Below, piece after piece: positions 36,495 to 47,954 of a stretch of DNA of 64,000 bases; position 1 is the first letter of the stretch, and every line of letters starts with the position of its first letter. The position numbers were made by a program, and so were the translations under genes. The notes under the pieces are model-generated. The model did not search any database and had not been told where the DNA came from. It saw only the letters and a program-made list of their open reading frames with translations. The DNA lies in contig CM077115.1 of NCBI GenBank assembly GCA_039619475.1, forward strand, positions 223,681,291-223,745,290, in the 5' to 3' direction. Origin of the DNA: Icerya purchasi. Its lineage: Eukaryota; Arthropoda; Insecta; Hemiptera; Monophlebidae.

Positions 36495-39180
36495 ATAAAA
36501 TGTTGATTACGTGTCTCTGTTCGCTAAATAGTAATTATGTGGGTGCCACTATTCTCGTACATATTTCTGTTTATGAATTTGTCGCTGATTATGATTATTT
36601 CTCGAATTGTTTGTTTTAAACACTATTTTGAACATGTTGCTTAATTTGTGTATAAAAAAATGATTGGAGGGTCTCCTTTTATAATCTCATAAATATTGAA
36701 AATCGATGAAAATTGATGTGTGGAATAAAAAAAAAATTTCTTCCGAAACAAACGACTTATTTTCGGCGGAGCATTCAGAACCCGATTTTCTATCGTCGCA
36801 GCACATCCATATTGTCTTTCGCAAAAATTTTATTACCACATAATTCTTAAGCATCTATTCTACATCCTTCGAAGTTTTTTTTTAATTGCAGATCTAAAAA
36901 TATCAGGCATCAAACGGAATACACACATACTGCAGGTCTCACGAAAAAGTTATATATCGATATAATATAATGAACTTGTTTAATGTCGATATTTTATTCG
37001 TATTTATATGGTTTAGTTAATATTTTTTATTCACGTTCACAATAATTCGGTATTTTATATTATTAACTAATTAATAAATACGACGTATTATATATAGATA
37101 CATTTAAAACTATTTCTTCAAATTTGTATCCCTCTTGTGGTCATCCATAGGTCTGTAGGAGGCGAGAAATTGAATTTGATTCCCTCTAATCAGAATTTCA
37201 ACGGCACTTCCGATTAATTATAATACGATAAAATAAACACATATTAAAACAATATATTTATTATACAATTCTGACTCGTTTTAAAGGTTTTTCGCAAATT
37301 AAAATAATGATTTTTTAAATTAAATATTCTTTTCGGTTTTTTCGTAATAGCCCGTGATCATAAAGCTTCAAAATACAATATATTATTTTAATAAGTTTTA
37401 TTTCAGTGTTACTTAATAGTGAAAGTAAAGAGTGATTTCAGTTATTTCGTCTATTAGATATTTTTCATTTCGTCGATTATAAATTATATAAGGGACTTAA
37501 TTTATGGAGGACAATTCTCTATTTAAAATTTCAAACACAACAAGCTTCTTTCTAGAAGGAGATGCTATGTTTTTACCTTAAGTCCCCATATGTTGCTTAA
37601 CTTTGGTATTGTAAAACGAGAACCGGCGATGATTTCTTTTTTCGCGGTAATTCTAGCTTGCCCGATGGTGCTCTAGTCGATTATTTTCCGTTCGATCATA
37701 AACCTCTTACATTATGCGTCATCACGTAAACCGTAAGTTATTCAACAGTTCGACCAAACGCGCATTTACGCTGATTCTCACTAAATCATTGAAATTAAGC
37801 AACATCATCGGTATGTGTTAACATTGATGAGCTCTGGGAAAAAGTTTAATTATTTCATTCTACTAATTATATGCAATACCGTTGCGTAATTTAAAAATGT
37901 TAAAAATTCGATTTTTAACATTTTCAATATAAAACGGCGGATATCCATTTCAAATTCGGTTAAAATCGAGCCGATTTTCCGCGAAAAGTTATTATTTCCT
38001 CGCTTAATAAAATAAAAATCAGCCTGATTTAACGCTTTATTTTGAACGGAAATACGCGAACCGGTTCGGCCGACGGCGAATAAGGCCCGAAATAAACGAA
38101 CTGAAAGCCTTTTGATAATGGAATTTAATATCGGTCGCGCACGTGTATAATTTTTGTAAGATCAGCGAAATAAAGAGAAAAGGCAATATTGGAGTCAACA
38201 CGGGAATACTACGAGCGAAATAAATGCAATTAAGCGAAGGACAAAATTAAAATTTTTCCGAATAAATTTAAAATTTCAACGTTCGGAACAAGAACCAGGA
38301 CCGCCGCGGTCCGAGCGAAGCGAGCATAATCCGAGCCTCTAATACAGTGTAAGAAAATATTGAAATTCGAATAAATCTAACAAATCTAACGAAGCTAAAC
38401 GGAAAAAAACAACAATATAAAAAAAAAAACATAAAGAACGGCTTATATTTATTATTTGAATAAAAATAAGAAACGTAATTTTTGAAAGTCCATCAAATTG
38501 GGATATTTCTTAAAGAAAGCGTTGATCGATACTGATATGGAATGTTATATTTTTTAGACGCTAACGATTTCATTTTATTTTTTCTAAAACATTCTAATTT
38601 TATGGACCTAGAAAAATTACTTTCCTTATTTTTATTGTACTATTAATAGATTAAGGCTTTTCTTTAAAGTTTCTTTATATTATTTTATTTTACAATTTTT
38701 AGTTATATTTGTGGACGAGTAGTGAGTGCGTAAAAGAGAAACAAAAAAAGGCATCTGTACGAATAAGAAAGTAAAAGAGAATGAAATTTTTAACGATTTT
38801 AATTTTAAGTAACGCGTGATTTGCTTAATAGCGAGATATAATGATTGTTTGGATTTTTGTTTCTATTTTTGCACTTTTTTATCGGCGTCTCTTCCAACCG
38901 TATATACACACATCTGCAACAAAATAATCAGATGCAACGTCTACCTGAATTTTTTTTTTTTTTTTCGCAAACCTTTTATAGAGATACCTCTACATTAAGG
39001 GAGGACCAATTATCATAAAAATTGCCCTTGTCGTATTTGAAATGTTAGCGTTCCTAGATTTGCAAGAATACAAATTAAAAAGTCAAGTTAAATAAAAGCC
39101 TTTAAAAATAAAAAACTAAAATCTAATCAACTGAGCGAGTATGGTGTAAAATGTTTCGACGATGGCTTTTTATTTTAATT
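36495..39180. other. Unassigned AT-rich DNA
   Basis: No gene was recognised. A GC-rich palindrome GGACCGCCGCGGTCC sits at 38298-38312. Confidence 0.4.
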
Positions 39181-39186
39181 GCTAAA

Positions 39187-39380
39187 TACAGGGTGATTAA
39201 ATAATTTTTAATGTGTAAAATGAAGGAAGTTTGGTGATAAACGTGAACAATTTTTAAAAGTAATTTTCAAATTTTTTAACGTAAAATATTGAAAAAATGG
39301 AAAAAATTTTTCAACAAATTATTTCACGCATTAAAAATTGAAAATCTAGAATGCTCACCGAAATCGTGTCACACAGTGTA
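39187..39380. mobile_element. Foldback MITE with CAGGGTG terminus and TA flanks
   Basis: TA-CAGGGTG at 39187-39195 faces CACAGTG-TA at 39372-39380, an imperfect terminal inverted repeat flanked by TA as in Tc1/mariner insertions. Subterminal segments also pair: left TAATTTTTAATGTGTAAAAT (about 39201) and right, reverse-complemented, CAATTTTTAATGCGTGAAAT (about 39320-39340). Length is about 190 bp, with no coding capacity. Confidence 0.62.
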
Positions 39381-39389
39381 ATTTATTAT

Positions 39390-40900
39390 ACACATGAGGC
39401 TCTAAAACGGCAAAAGAAATGTAAAATATACATGCCCATTATTTACATTAATATTTAAATAAAAAATAAAAATTATTCCATCTTTAAATTTGCTGCGCAC
39501 TTTAGTTTACTTATAAATAATAGTTGAACACATTGTTTGCGCGTGAAATTAAAATAACCAGTCCGTAATAATACTATCAATTTCAACTTGAGCAAAGTTT
39601 GGCAACACCGAGTTAGCTGCTTGTGGAATTTTTGAAAAATTTACTTTTTTTTATTTTCACTCCAATTTGATACCTTTAATTTCATAATTATTGTAGTTTT
39701 ATAGTTTTTCTAGTTAATGAAAATACGTCGATTAAACTAAAAAAAAAATTAATTTCTAGCTACCATAGAGAACGTGCTGCATAGGAGTTGGCGAGAATAT
39801 TAAGCGATTCGTATACATTTGTAGTAATCATTGCGAAATAATCAGATATTTTCCGCTGAAGTTGTTAATAGCGATTGATATCATATTGCGATCGTAAAAT
39901 ATTCAAATGGTACATCAAAATTTGGCTGCTTCTATGGCGTAATAAATTAATTAAAACCGTTTTAATGGGCACAGACTAACAGCCGACGGCCTGGTTATGA
40001 AAGCTCCGCTTGCTATCCGTTTTTGGGCTTAATTTGCAGTTTTCATACCATACCGTGCAATAAGGCAACCGAACTAATGTTCAAATGAACGTTCATAAAA
40101 GCGGGGAAGAAATTATCCGATCCTTATCGGTGTCAGTATAACAGCTTAAATGAGAATTAGGACGAGAGCGCGGTGAAGAGCATTGTGTATTTATTGGATT
40201 TTTGTAAAGAATGTGTCTGTAGAAAGGTGAATCTGCGATTACTAGGGTGCTAGATCGTAGACGTGTTGTCGTCGAATAATAACAACCAAAGAAGCATACA
40301 TTTTTGCGTTAAACAGCAGCGTGAAACTATCAAATGGTATTTTGATTTAATTTTCCGTTCAGATTTTCAGTCAGTTATCTCTCTTTGCTGATCCTTCGAG
40401 AACTGAATGAAGATATACGAAACGAAACACGGCGAATAGTGCAGAATGGTCGGAACAAGAGAAATAATACGGAGAGAAAATCCGCCCGACATTAATTCCG
40501 CTGATAAAAAAAGTTCCTCCATTGCGTTCCAATCTGTCGTAATTAAGTAAACGGTTAGTGTTAATTAAAGTTTTCTTAGTATCCGTTTGACAACCACCAG
40601 CAGCAGAATCCTCGAAGTACAAGAATCGGAATAGGGCTGTGGTGTATTAAGGCGAACGATGAGAGTACAGATTAAACAATATTAACCAGTGCCTTGCCGT
40701 TTCCGTAAGATTCCTTCCTTCGAAGGCGGTACAAGGAACTCTCTCTCTCGTTTAAGTCTGAAGAAGGAACGTGTAATTAATATTTCAAGTAACGATCTCA
40801 GCAGCTAGGGCAGCAGCATAGTTTAGCTCATCACCGCGATGACGGGAGATCCTGCAAAAATTTTTAACTTTATTCAGAGACTTTACCTCATAAACAAGTG
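39390..40900. other. Unassigned DNA
   Basis: No gene or element was recognised. Confidence 0.4.
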
Positions 40901-40907
40901 AATGATA

Positions 40908-41025
40908 TTTTTTTTAATTAAAAGGCCGTTGGGCTTACTACATTGTGAACTTTAACTTCACAATCCCCGACGCCCTGCCGCTATTGAATTTACTTTACAT
41001 TACATTTTACGGGGTCTCGTGCAGC
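40908..41025 (-). repeat. Retroposon 3'-end-like repeat, copy 1
   Basis: A T-rich head is followed by GGCCGTTGGGCTTACT, then AACTTTAACTTCACAATCCC and TTTACTTTACATTACA. Related sequence follows T runs at 44221-44285 (CTTAACTTCACAGTCCCTGACA) and 50092-50217 (CCCGTTGGGCTATCAC ... TTACCTTGCTTTACA). Read on the minus strand, this is a conserved 3' end with an A-rich tail, as for a SINE or LINE; class unknown. Confidence 0.5.
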
Positions 41026-41291
41026 CAAAAGACATAGAAAATTGCGAATTTGCCTTTCGTAATTAAGAAAGAAATTATAACAAGATTAGCTCTTGCCCCG
41101 TCTGTGTAGGTGGTTGGAGAATTCGTAATTAATCGAATTTCCAATCGCTTTGGAGCAAAAGACAAATTTGTTTCAAGAGACACGTCAATTTTTATTATCA
41201 GAAAAATCGATGAAATTCAATGAGGAGACGTTGAAGGTGAAAGAATGAGCTCCTCGTTGGTGCTGGAAAGCTGGAAATCGAAGGTATTCCG

Positions 41292-42830
41292 TTTTTCTTT
41301 TTTTTTTTTTTTGAACCCCCTCTTTGGGCATGTTAGCAACGGATCTTCGTCCAGAAACAACACGAGGGAAAAGAATCAGTTAGAGATGTAGAGTCGGTGT
41401 CAAATATTGATAAGATAAAAGAACTGAAGCTGGGAACAACGTAGATCGACGGAAACGATTAGATATACGAAGCGCAATAAGGATTAGGGTGTTTGAATGA
41501 TAACAGATCGGAATACAAAGAAGTAGATTACACTAACGAAGGATGGAAATTCAAAGAAGATATGGTCAGGATCACAGACGGCTTAGTCGTTAATTGGAGA
41601 AGATAATTAAAGGACAGTGCGAGACGAAAACGAAAGCGTGAGGAAGGAAGAAGAGTATGATTGAGATGTAAACGGATAATAGAGACACAATAACGGAGCG
41701 GCGAAGCAAATGAAAATTGTAAAACCGAGGCCGGGTAATTAGATTGGATGGAAAAATAAAAGAAAGGTTGATTGGAAAAGGAGGAAACGTAAACGTCTGA
41801 CCAAAATCTATAATATGAAACTTTTTTCACACAGTGGGATTAAATTAGAAGAGGGAATTTTAGTAAAATAAAAGCGGGAGGATACGGCAATCTGAGCCAT
41901 TATCTGCCATTTCGTTACCCTCTAGGCCTATAAGACTGAGACCCGGAGCATATCAATGCGGATAGCATGGAGTGAAAAAATAATGTGAACGAGAATACGG
42001 AGGATAAAAAAGTCAGAGGAGTGAGAAATGTGAGGAGATAGCTTTAAGTGCACACACGGAGTCAGAGATAATTAAATATTTAGAAGAAGATCGATGGGAG
42101 GAAATATAAATTATGGAACGTAGAATGACCATTAGTTCGGCCGTAAAGATAGTACAAAAAGATGGGAGACGAAAAGATTCAAAGAAATTTATGCTCGGAA
42201 GGATGAAAGAAGCTCCAACTCCATTAGGTCGAACCATCCGTAAAAGTAGCCATATGGGAAGGAAAACGGGATTCGATATAACCATGGAATTCCTGTATAA
42301 CTGTTGCATTGGAAAGGGATTTGGAGGAAAGAGATAAATTTAGAATACATTGGGGGAGCATCTAAGAGATTTGCAAAATTGAAAGAAAAGAGTAAGGGAG
42401 ATTATTATAAGAAATTGTACAGGATAAAAAAGAGAATTCAACCGCAAAGCAATGTGGGCTAGGATAGGAATTTTCTTAGAAGTGTAAAGCGCCAGTTTTG
42501 CAGAATAGGAACGGTATGAAAGAATAAGTATAGAGGACGATAAGCGTTTACACAAGAAACGATATCCTAAATAGGATCTGCGGATGAAAACGGGAGGCGA
42601 GTTGGACTCAGCAAGAACTGCTAGTATTGGAGAAGATCTAAGAGCACCGAGGCAAAGATTCCTTGTGATGGTATAAATGATAAATTATGGAGACTGATAG
42701 ACAGAGAGCACCGCCAAAAAAAAAAAAAAAAAGAAATATGTAAAAGCGAATTAACGACTGGAAAAAAGGGAATCGGCAGCGTGCTCAAAGGCAATACCCG
42801 CGACCACGACAACTAGCTGGATTCGGTGTG
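41292..42830 (-). mobile_element. J1 Jockey-like LINE, minus strand (longest J1 copy)
   Basis: On the minus strand the order is: an RT-to-RNase H linker with KKIPILAHIALRLNS (about 42480-42440), RNase H box TFTDGS (about 42247-42230), then after a frameshift GVGASFILPSINFFESF, the FTAEL box and YLIISDSVCALKAI (about 42060-42035). Next come PGLSLIGLEGNEMAD (about 41945-41900, fourth catalytic box), LNHTLLPSSRFRFRLAL (about 41675-41625) and LYSDLLSFKHPNPYCASYI near the end. A T run at 41292-41312 is the poly(A) tail on this strand. All four RNase H acidic positions are recognisable, although frameshifts abolish function. It is 5'-truncated in the RT. Confidence 0.85.
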
Positions 42831-42834
42831 CTAA

Positions 42835-44215
42835 TTTTAAAATTCAAGTAAGAAAAGAAAGAATGCATCCATTTAGAGAAGCGTAACGAAAAACATGACA
42901 ATGTCGAGTGGCGGATACAGTACGCATCGACAGCGCCCTATGAATTTATTTATTCTTTTTATCGCATTTGTTATCGCGTATGTAGATAACGACGAACTAG
43001 ACCGGATTTTATTGAGGCAATTTCTTTAATTGGCTCGACTAGGTTCAAATGTGTTCTGCTTTCACTGTAATTTTCCGTTTCGTGCGACACAAGTAAATAT
43101 TGCGTGGTGAAAAGGTAATGTTGATATTTGCCGACTGTTGCGCCGGTGCTACGTAATAAATTATACACGAATTTTATCAAGAGGAAATATTAACGGAGAG
43201 CTGGGACACACTGTGAACTATTTATTCAGTGAGCGGAGGTTTTCGTCAAAATTATAAATAAATTGATAATTCTCGTATAAAAAAAAAAAAAAAAAAATAG
43301 GTTAACTAATAACGAAATTATTAAATTACGTTTGATGGCGATTTTATTTACTACGTATTTATTCAACAGTGTACCACCTAGCGGTGTTCTGCATTTTCTA
43401 AATCATAAGAGTGCATATAAGTATAATCTATCCGTCACTCTCGAATCGCTCGTAGTCGATTAATATTAATAATCAATTACGAAAATGACGATTTTTGAAA
43501 TTTTCGCAGATAATAACTATAATGTATAATTGCGAAGCAAAAGTCGAGAGTTTGTCAGTATGATCACATTAATATCGAGTTATTCTAATGTTTAAATATC
43601 TCGGGGACTTGAAATGAAGACTATCCCGTTCAATTTAAAGAAATCCGCGATTATTAACTTCGTCTATTCTCGCCAAATCCGTTTTTTTTTTTTTTTTTTT
43701 TTATTTAAAATAATTTGCGGATTCCACGCAAAGCATCGGGTGGATTACCAACATAATTATTTCACTCATTCTCATAATTTGACGAAATCTTACAAAATTG
43801 TCACATTATATCTACTTTATATCTATATTCTCAAATTGAAACTCGCAGCCTAAACTTTATTATTTCTATTTTCTAAATCTAATATATCCAGGCGTAGGTA
43901 GCTTAAAAACGTATTCTAGTGCATAATTACTGACGAGAATAATACAAGAATATGAACGAGTATTTTACGAATCAAATAGAAGAATTTTTTCGTATTGCTT
44001 TTTGTTCATTCACTTTTTAAAGCCCCCCTTTTCCACATTCTTTTCATTACGCTATTTTGTTCTTTCACCCATTTTAAAATTTCTTTCGTCTCTGATTTCG
44101 TTTCGTATGCATTAATTTTAGCAAAACTTCTTCTTCAACACTGTTTACTACCTCTCATCCTTATATAGCACAATTTTTCACAATTTCTAGTCCCGTAACA
44201 ACCTTTTCTTGTTGG
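42835..44215. other. Unassigned AT-rich DNA
   Basis: Poly(A) (about 43279-43298) and poly(T) (about 43681-43702) runs are present. No gene was recognised. Confidence 0.4.
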
Positions 44216-44220
44216 TAAGC

Positions 44221-44285
44221 TTTTTTTTTTTTTTTTTTTTTTTTTTTATGAAAAGCTTAACTTCACAGTCCCTGACAATTTGTAT
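44221..44285 (-). repeat. Retroposon 3'-end-like repeat, copy 2
   Basis: A 27-base poly(T) run is followed by AAGCTTAACTTCACAGTCCC, similar to 40940-40965. It is read as the A-tailed end of a minus-strand retroposon. Confidence 0.4.
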
Positions 44286-44546
44286 GTTTTAGCCTCGCTA
44301 GTTAAAATTCCTCACTTTTTGTCGTATACTTTATGAAAAATCTGCTAAATGTCTAAACTTCAAATTGAATATTAATATCTGTATGTGTGTTAATCGTTAT
44401 TTTTTTTTAATTAATTTTTATTAAAAAAAAGTTCATAATTTTCACTTTTTACACACATGCATTTCGAAGAAAGTAATAAATACAAAGATCAAAATAATTA
44501 CTTTTGGCTTGTCGATGCTTTACTAAGGTTTTTCATTTTTCTTTTT

Positions 44547-44640
44547 ACGCGAATAATCGTTTTTGTATCAATCACGCGAATAATCGTTTTGTCCCAATCA
44601 CGCAAATAATCGTTTTTGTCCCAATCACGCGAACATTTTT
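44547..44640. repeat. 26-27-bp tandem repeat, about 3.3 copies
   Basis: ACGCGAATAATCGTTTTTGT-type units start at 44547, 44574 and 44600, with a partial fourth at 44627. They differ by a few substitutions and one indel. Confidence 0.92.
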
Positions 44641-44774
44641 TTTTTTTAAATAAATAGAAAGACTCGCTGAATTCAACTTATCCCATTTGTCCTGGGATAC
44701 TTTAAAAATTAAATACAATTGCATTAGAAAATAAAGAATAACATATTTTACGTTAAAATATACTTCAAGACATT

Positions 44775-44991
44775 ATAGAAATATAATAAGTTATAAATAA
44801 TAACTGATATAATAAACAATTATAACAAACGATATAAGAACAAAATAAATTTCTTACTTATTTGTGTTTTAGCTGATGATGGGTTATGCCCGAAAACGTG
44901 ACTAAGTAAGAAATTTATTTTGTTCATTATATTGTTTGTTATAATTGTTTATAATATCAGTTATTATTATTATAACTTATTATATTTCTAT
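44775..44991. mobile_element. Long foldback with hammerhead-like apex
   Basis: The 86-base left arm (44775-44860) and 89-base right arm (44903-44991) are inverted repeats, with only about four mismatches or short indels by eye. The 42-base apex contains CTGATGA (44873-44879), GGG...CCC (44881-44883 with 44889-44891) and GAAA (44892-44895). These are the conserved boxes of a hammerhead ribozyme core, though one unpaired T at 44880 departs from the canonical junction. Penelope-like elements and retrozymes are known to carry hammerhead motifs, so this may be an inverted terminal piece of such an element. The arms encode no protein. Confidence 0.7.
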
Positions 44992-45274
44992 ATTTAACAA
45001 ACAGAATGAAAAAAGATTCTTAATCAAGACATTATGATAACTCTTAATATTAATAGTTATTTGCAATAATAATTAAAAAGTGTTATCAATACTTAACTTA
45101 TAGAGGACGAGTGACTGTGTTGTTATACTCGTTTAATATAGTTTCTAATAATCGTTGCAATTTGAATTTGGTGCCGACTCTAATAAACATTCACGATGTT
45201 TAACAATAATCATGATATTCTTACATATATTACGCTGAAATATATTATTTTTTATTAAGTAATTACTTTTTTTG

Positions 45275-45365
45275 AATCGCCGCGGTAGCCTAGTTGCTAT
45301 AACACTTGACTTCTGTCACGGAGTTCAATCCCAGGCGATTGCAGAAATTATTATAAATAATAAAT
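45275..45365 (+). mobile_element. tRNA-derived SINE (head plus AT-rich tail)
   Basis: An A-box-like TAGCCTAGTTGC (45286-45297) and a B-box-like GAGTTCAATCC (45321-45331) are spaced as in a tRNA. The ends AATCGCC (45275-45281) and GGCGATT (45334-45340) are perfectly complementary, like an acceptor stem. The total of 66 bases is short for a tRNA, and the T stem does not pair fully. A TTATAAATAATAAATAAT tail follows. This is best read as a SINE head or decayed tRNA copy rather than a working tRNA gene. Confidence 0.55.
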
Positions 45366-45623
45366 AATCGCTAATGTCAAGTGGAAAGTAATGGTACAGC
45401 ACCACATGTACCATTATATAATCACGGCTTGGTGTATAGACAGTTACACTTGGGACTGTATTTGTATGGCAATAAATCAAATATTTACAATCAGTTCTAA
45501 GTATAGTCTTGCGTACGCTAAGTTGTATATAAAAATTTCCACGAACATTGCCTACATTTGTATAGTTAGAATGTACAAAACAGATAGTCAAAACATTCGG
45601 AATTGAGTGATATATATACATAT

Positions 45624-45690
45624 ATACAGGGTGTTCTAAAACTAATTCAGGAAATTTGTTTTACACTATAAAGCTCGTCAAAATGAACAA
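45624..45690. repeat. CAGGGTG-type transposon end
   Basis: TACAGGGTGTTCTAAAACTA resembles the starts at 31588 and 39187. No matching opposite terminus was identified in the next 600 bases. Confidence 0.4.
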
Positions 45691-45904
45691 ATAAGTACGA
45701 AGTGAAAAATCAATTAGGCGAACAATTAATCAGTTATAATTAATTAAATTAATTCATTGTAATAAAAAAATAAATACCTTATTTTTTATAATTCAATATG
45801 TTTTGAAATAAAAATTAAGTATTAAAAAGAAATAAAATATGTATCAAATGTAGTCGTAATATATAGTCAACTAAGTAAAATAAAACGAAAGCAAGATCTG
45901 TATT

Positions 45905-45975
45905 ACATCTGATTATACGTGCATATACATATATATTATATATATATATATATATATGCACGTATAATCAGATGT
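45905..45975. repeat. Perfect 23-bp inverted repeat around (TA)n
   Basis: ACATCTGATTATACGTGCAT... (45905-45927) is the exact reverse complement of 45953-45975, separated by a 25-base TA-rich spacer. Confidence 0.93.
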
Positions 45976-46016
45976 AGACTATTAAAATTTGATGAACACG
46001 TTACTACAATTACTTA

Positions 46017-46165
46017 TTAAATGAATCATTCATATACACTTTCATAAAATAGCAATGTATTTAATATGCACTGTGATCATGAAGCTATTAGCTTCGGAAC
46101 GTATCGGTGTTTTAATTTTAAATACACTATTATTTAATAAAAATGTATCTGAATGATTCATTTAA
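46017..46165. mobile_element. Palindromic foldback element (149 bp)
   Basis: TTAAATGAATCATTCA (46017-46032) is perfectly inverted at 46150-46165. Inner parts pair imperfectly toward a central palindrome GAAGCTATTAGCTTC (46081-46095). The element region lies between two direct copies of GATGTAGACT (45971-45980 and 46168-46177), which could be a duplication from insertion or rearrangement. No coding capacity; class unknown. Confidence 0.68.
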
Positions 46166-46184
46166 TGGATGTAGACTTTCCGGT

Positions 46185-47450
46185 AAGATCGATTAAAAAT
46201 GAATTATATTATTCGCTGTGAGCGGCTTATTATTTGTTCTTTTCTTGTTTTTCAATTATAATTTGAAAGGAATCTTAAAAACCGTTACAACTTTTAACAT
46301 CATAAAACCAACAAAAAATTGAATGTGGCTATAAATTTACAATCTCAGGAATTGTCAACGGAATGCGTGTTCATATTATCATCTTTAATTTATTCCGACT
46401 ATTGTACGCTTCATTTCCGGCATTGGTGGACCGAGCACTCACGTTAGAGACGACCATGTAATTAGGCGACAAATGCCTGATTCATGGTCGGCCTACAATC
46501 GGATAATTTTCTTAGATATACTAATTAACCAAATTATACCTTTCGGAAGTAAATAAGCGGCGTTTATTGCGCCATTTGCACTAGGCATATTTTAAAAAGG
46601 TGTTATAACGGTCACGAAAGTTGATTGTGTTTGCGGTATCCTAACCTAATCATGCGGAAAGAAAGGCGGTTTCACTAACAGTGAAAGCAGCCCGTTCGTA
46701 ATAATTCGTAGAATTTTATTTCATAGCGCGCCGAAGAAATGATATGGCCGACACGAGTAACGACCGGTGGTATTTAAAGAAATCGAAAACTTTTTGAACA
46801 TACTAAGGCGCTAATCGAACCGAAACGAATAAAAGAAAAAATTCGAAAAAATACTTTTCTAATTATCAATTTTGCCGAACATTTTCAGGGTTACAGTTCA
46901 TTTTCGACATCGCCGATTGAACTTTTACGTTGAAAGCAACCTGTGTGTGTACCATTCTTTTAAAGAAAACAGTCATCAGTGTTGGACTCAGTTTAAAGTC
47001 GAATAGAACGATAGCATTTCTGAATATATTCAAGATCCAGCGCGTGCAACCATAGCCGTTCGATTCTAAAAGCAAGTTAATCTTCAAATGCGCTATTGAA
47101 TAATTGCGGCCGGTAATAATTCGAATTCTCCTCTTTCGCTAAGCTCCTCATTGTGAAAATCGTCATAAACTAGAAACGTGCTAAATTTTTTATTCTTACG
47201 CAAATAAATTAGCGCAAAAAGTACGAATGATTATCGTAATTTTTTGACCTCAATCGTAAGGTTGAGATCATCCGTCGAATTGATAGTCTATGCTATATCG
47301 ATGAAACTGTTTTTAAAAAATAAAACGATATTTACTTTGACATTTACAAATTATAATAACTTAATAATATTATCTTCTTCGTACAAATAAAAATTTATTT
47401 ATAAATATATATAATATAATACATACAAGTTGCAATCGGAAACTTTATTT
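46185..47450. other. Unassigned DNA
   Basis: Contains one short hairpin (46451-46490). No gene was recognised. Confidence 0.4.
46451..46490. repeat. Short hairpin
   Basis: CGACCATG...AGGC (46451-46467) is nearly complementary to GCCTGATTCATGGTCG (46475-46490), with a 7-base loop. Confidence 0.7.
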
Positions 47451-47454
47451 AATA

Positions 47455-47950
47455 TGAATGTTATACTCACATCCAAATTGGCCTATCATTGATTCCTGGA
47501 CATTCTACTCAGCCGATATACTAGCTCGTTCATTCTCTTTTACTGGTAGATTTCTCAGCATATTTTTATTCTACAATATTAATCTCCATACAAACTACAG
47601 TTAAACTTGTATTCCTCCTCATTCTAAAATCCGGATTCCTTTTATCTTTTTATCCAGCCTAATCTACTGTCTCATCTCTCGTTCTTCAATTCTGTCAACT
47701 CTGTCCTGCAATCTGTTGTCTACGCTTTGGACGCAATTTTCTTTCCCCGCATCTCTTTTCCGCTTCTCTCTGTCCCCTTCAACCTTCTTCTTACAACTCT
47801 ATAGGTGACGTTGATCGCATTTTATTTGAGCGCACCTGCATCGCTTTCGAACGTTTTTCTTTCTATTCTTCACTTCTTTTAATCGATCTTCCAACTCTCC
47901 TTATATACGCGTATTTTTTCATATATGTCCAAAATACTAATTAATTTCTT
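47455..47950 (+). mobile_element. J1 Jockey-like LINE, decayed copy
   Basis: It starts in the RNase H fourth box (LIPGHSTQP, about 47488-47515). It ends with a knuckle region DVDRILFERTCIAFERF (about 47810-47860), aligning with J1 CDANHILFECPALxFER, then YSSLLLIDLPTL. The conserved Cys of the HxxFEC motif is changed to Arg. No clear poly(A) tail is visible. Confidence 0.6.
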
Positions 47951-47954
47951 TCTT

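Noticed and set aside
43980..44220. T/C-rich region before poly(T) as another J1 copy
   Set aside because: Translation gives Phe/Leu-rich sequence but no recognisable J1 motif in order.
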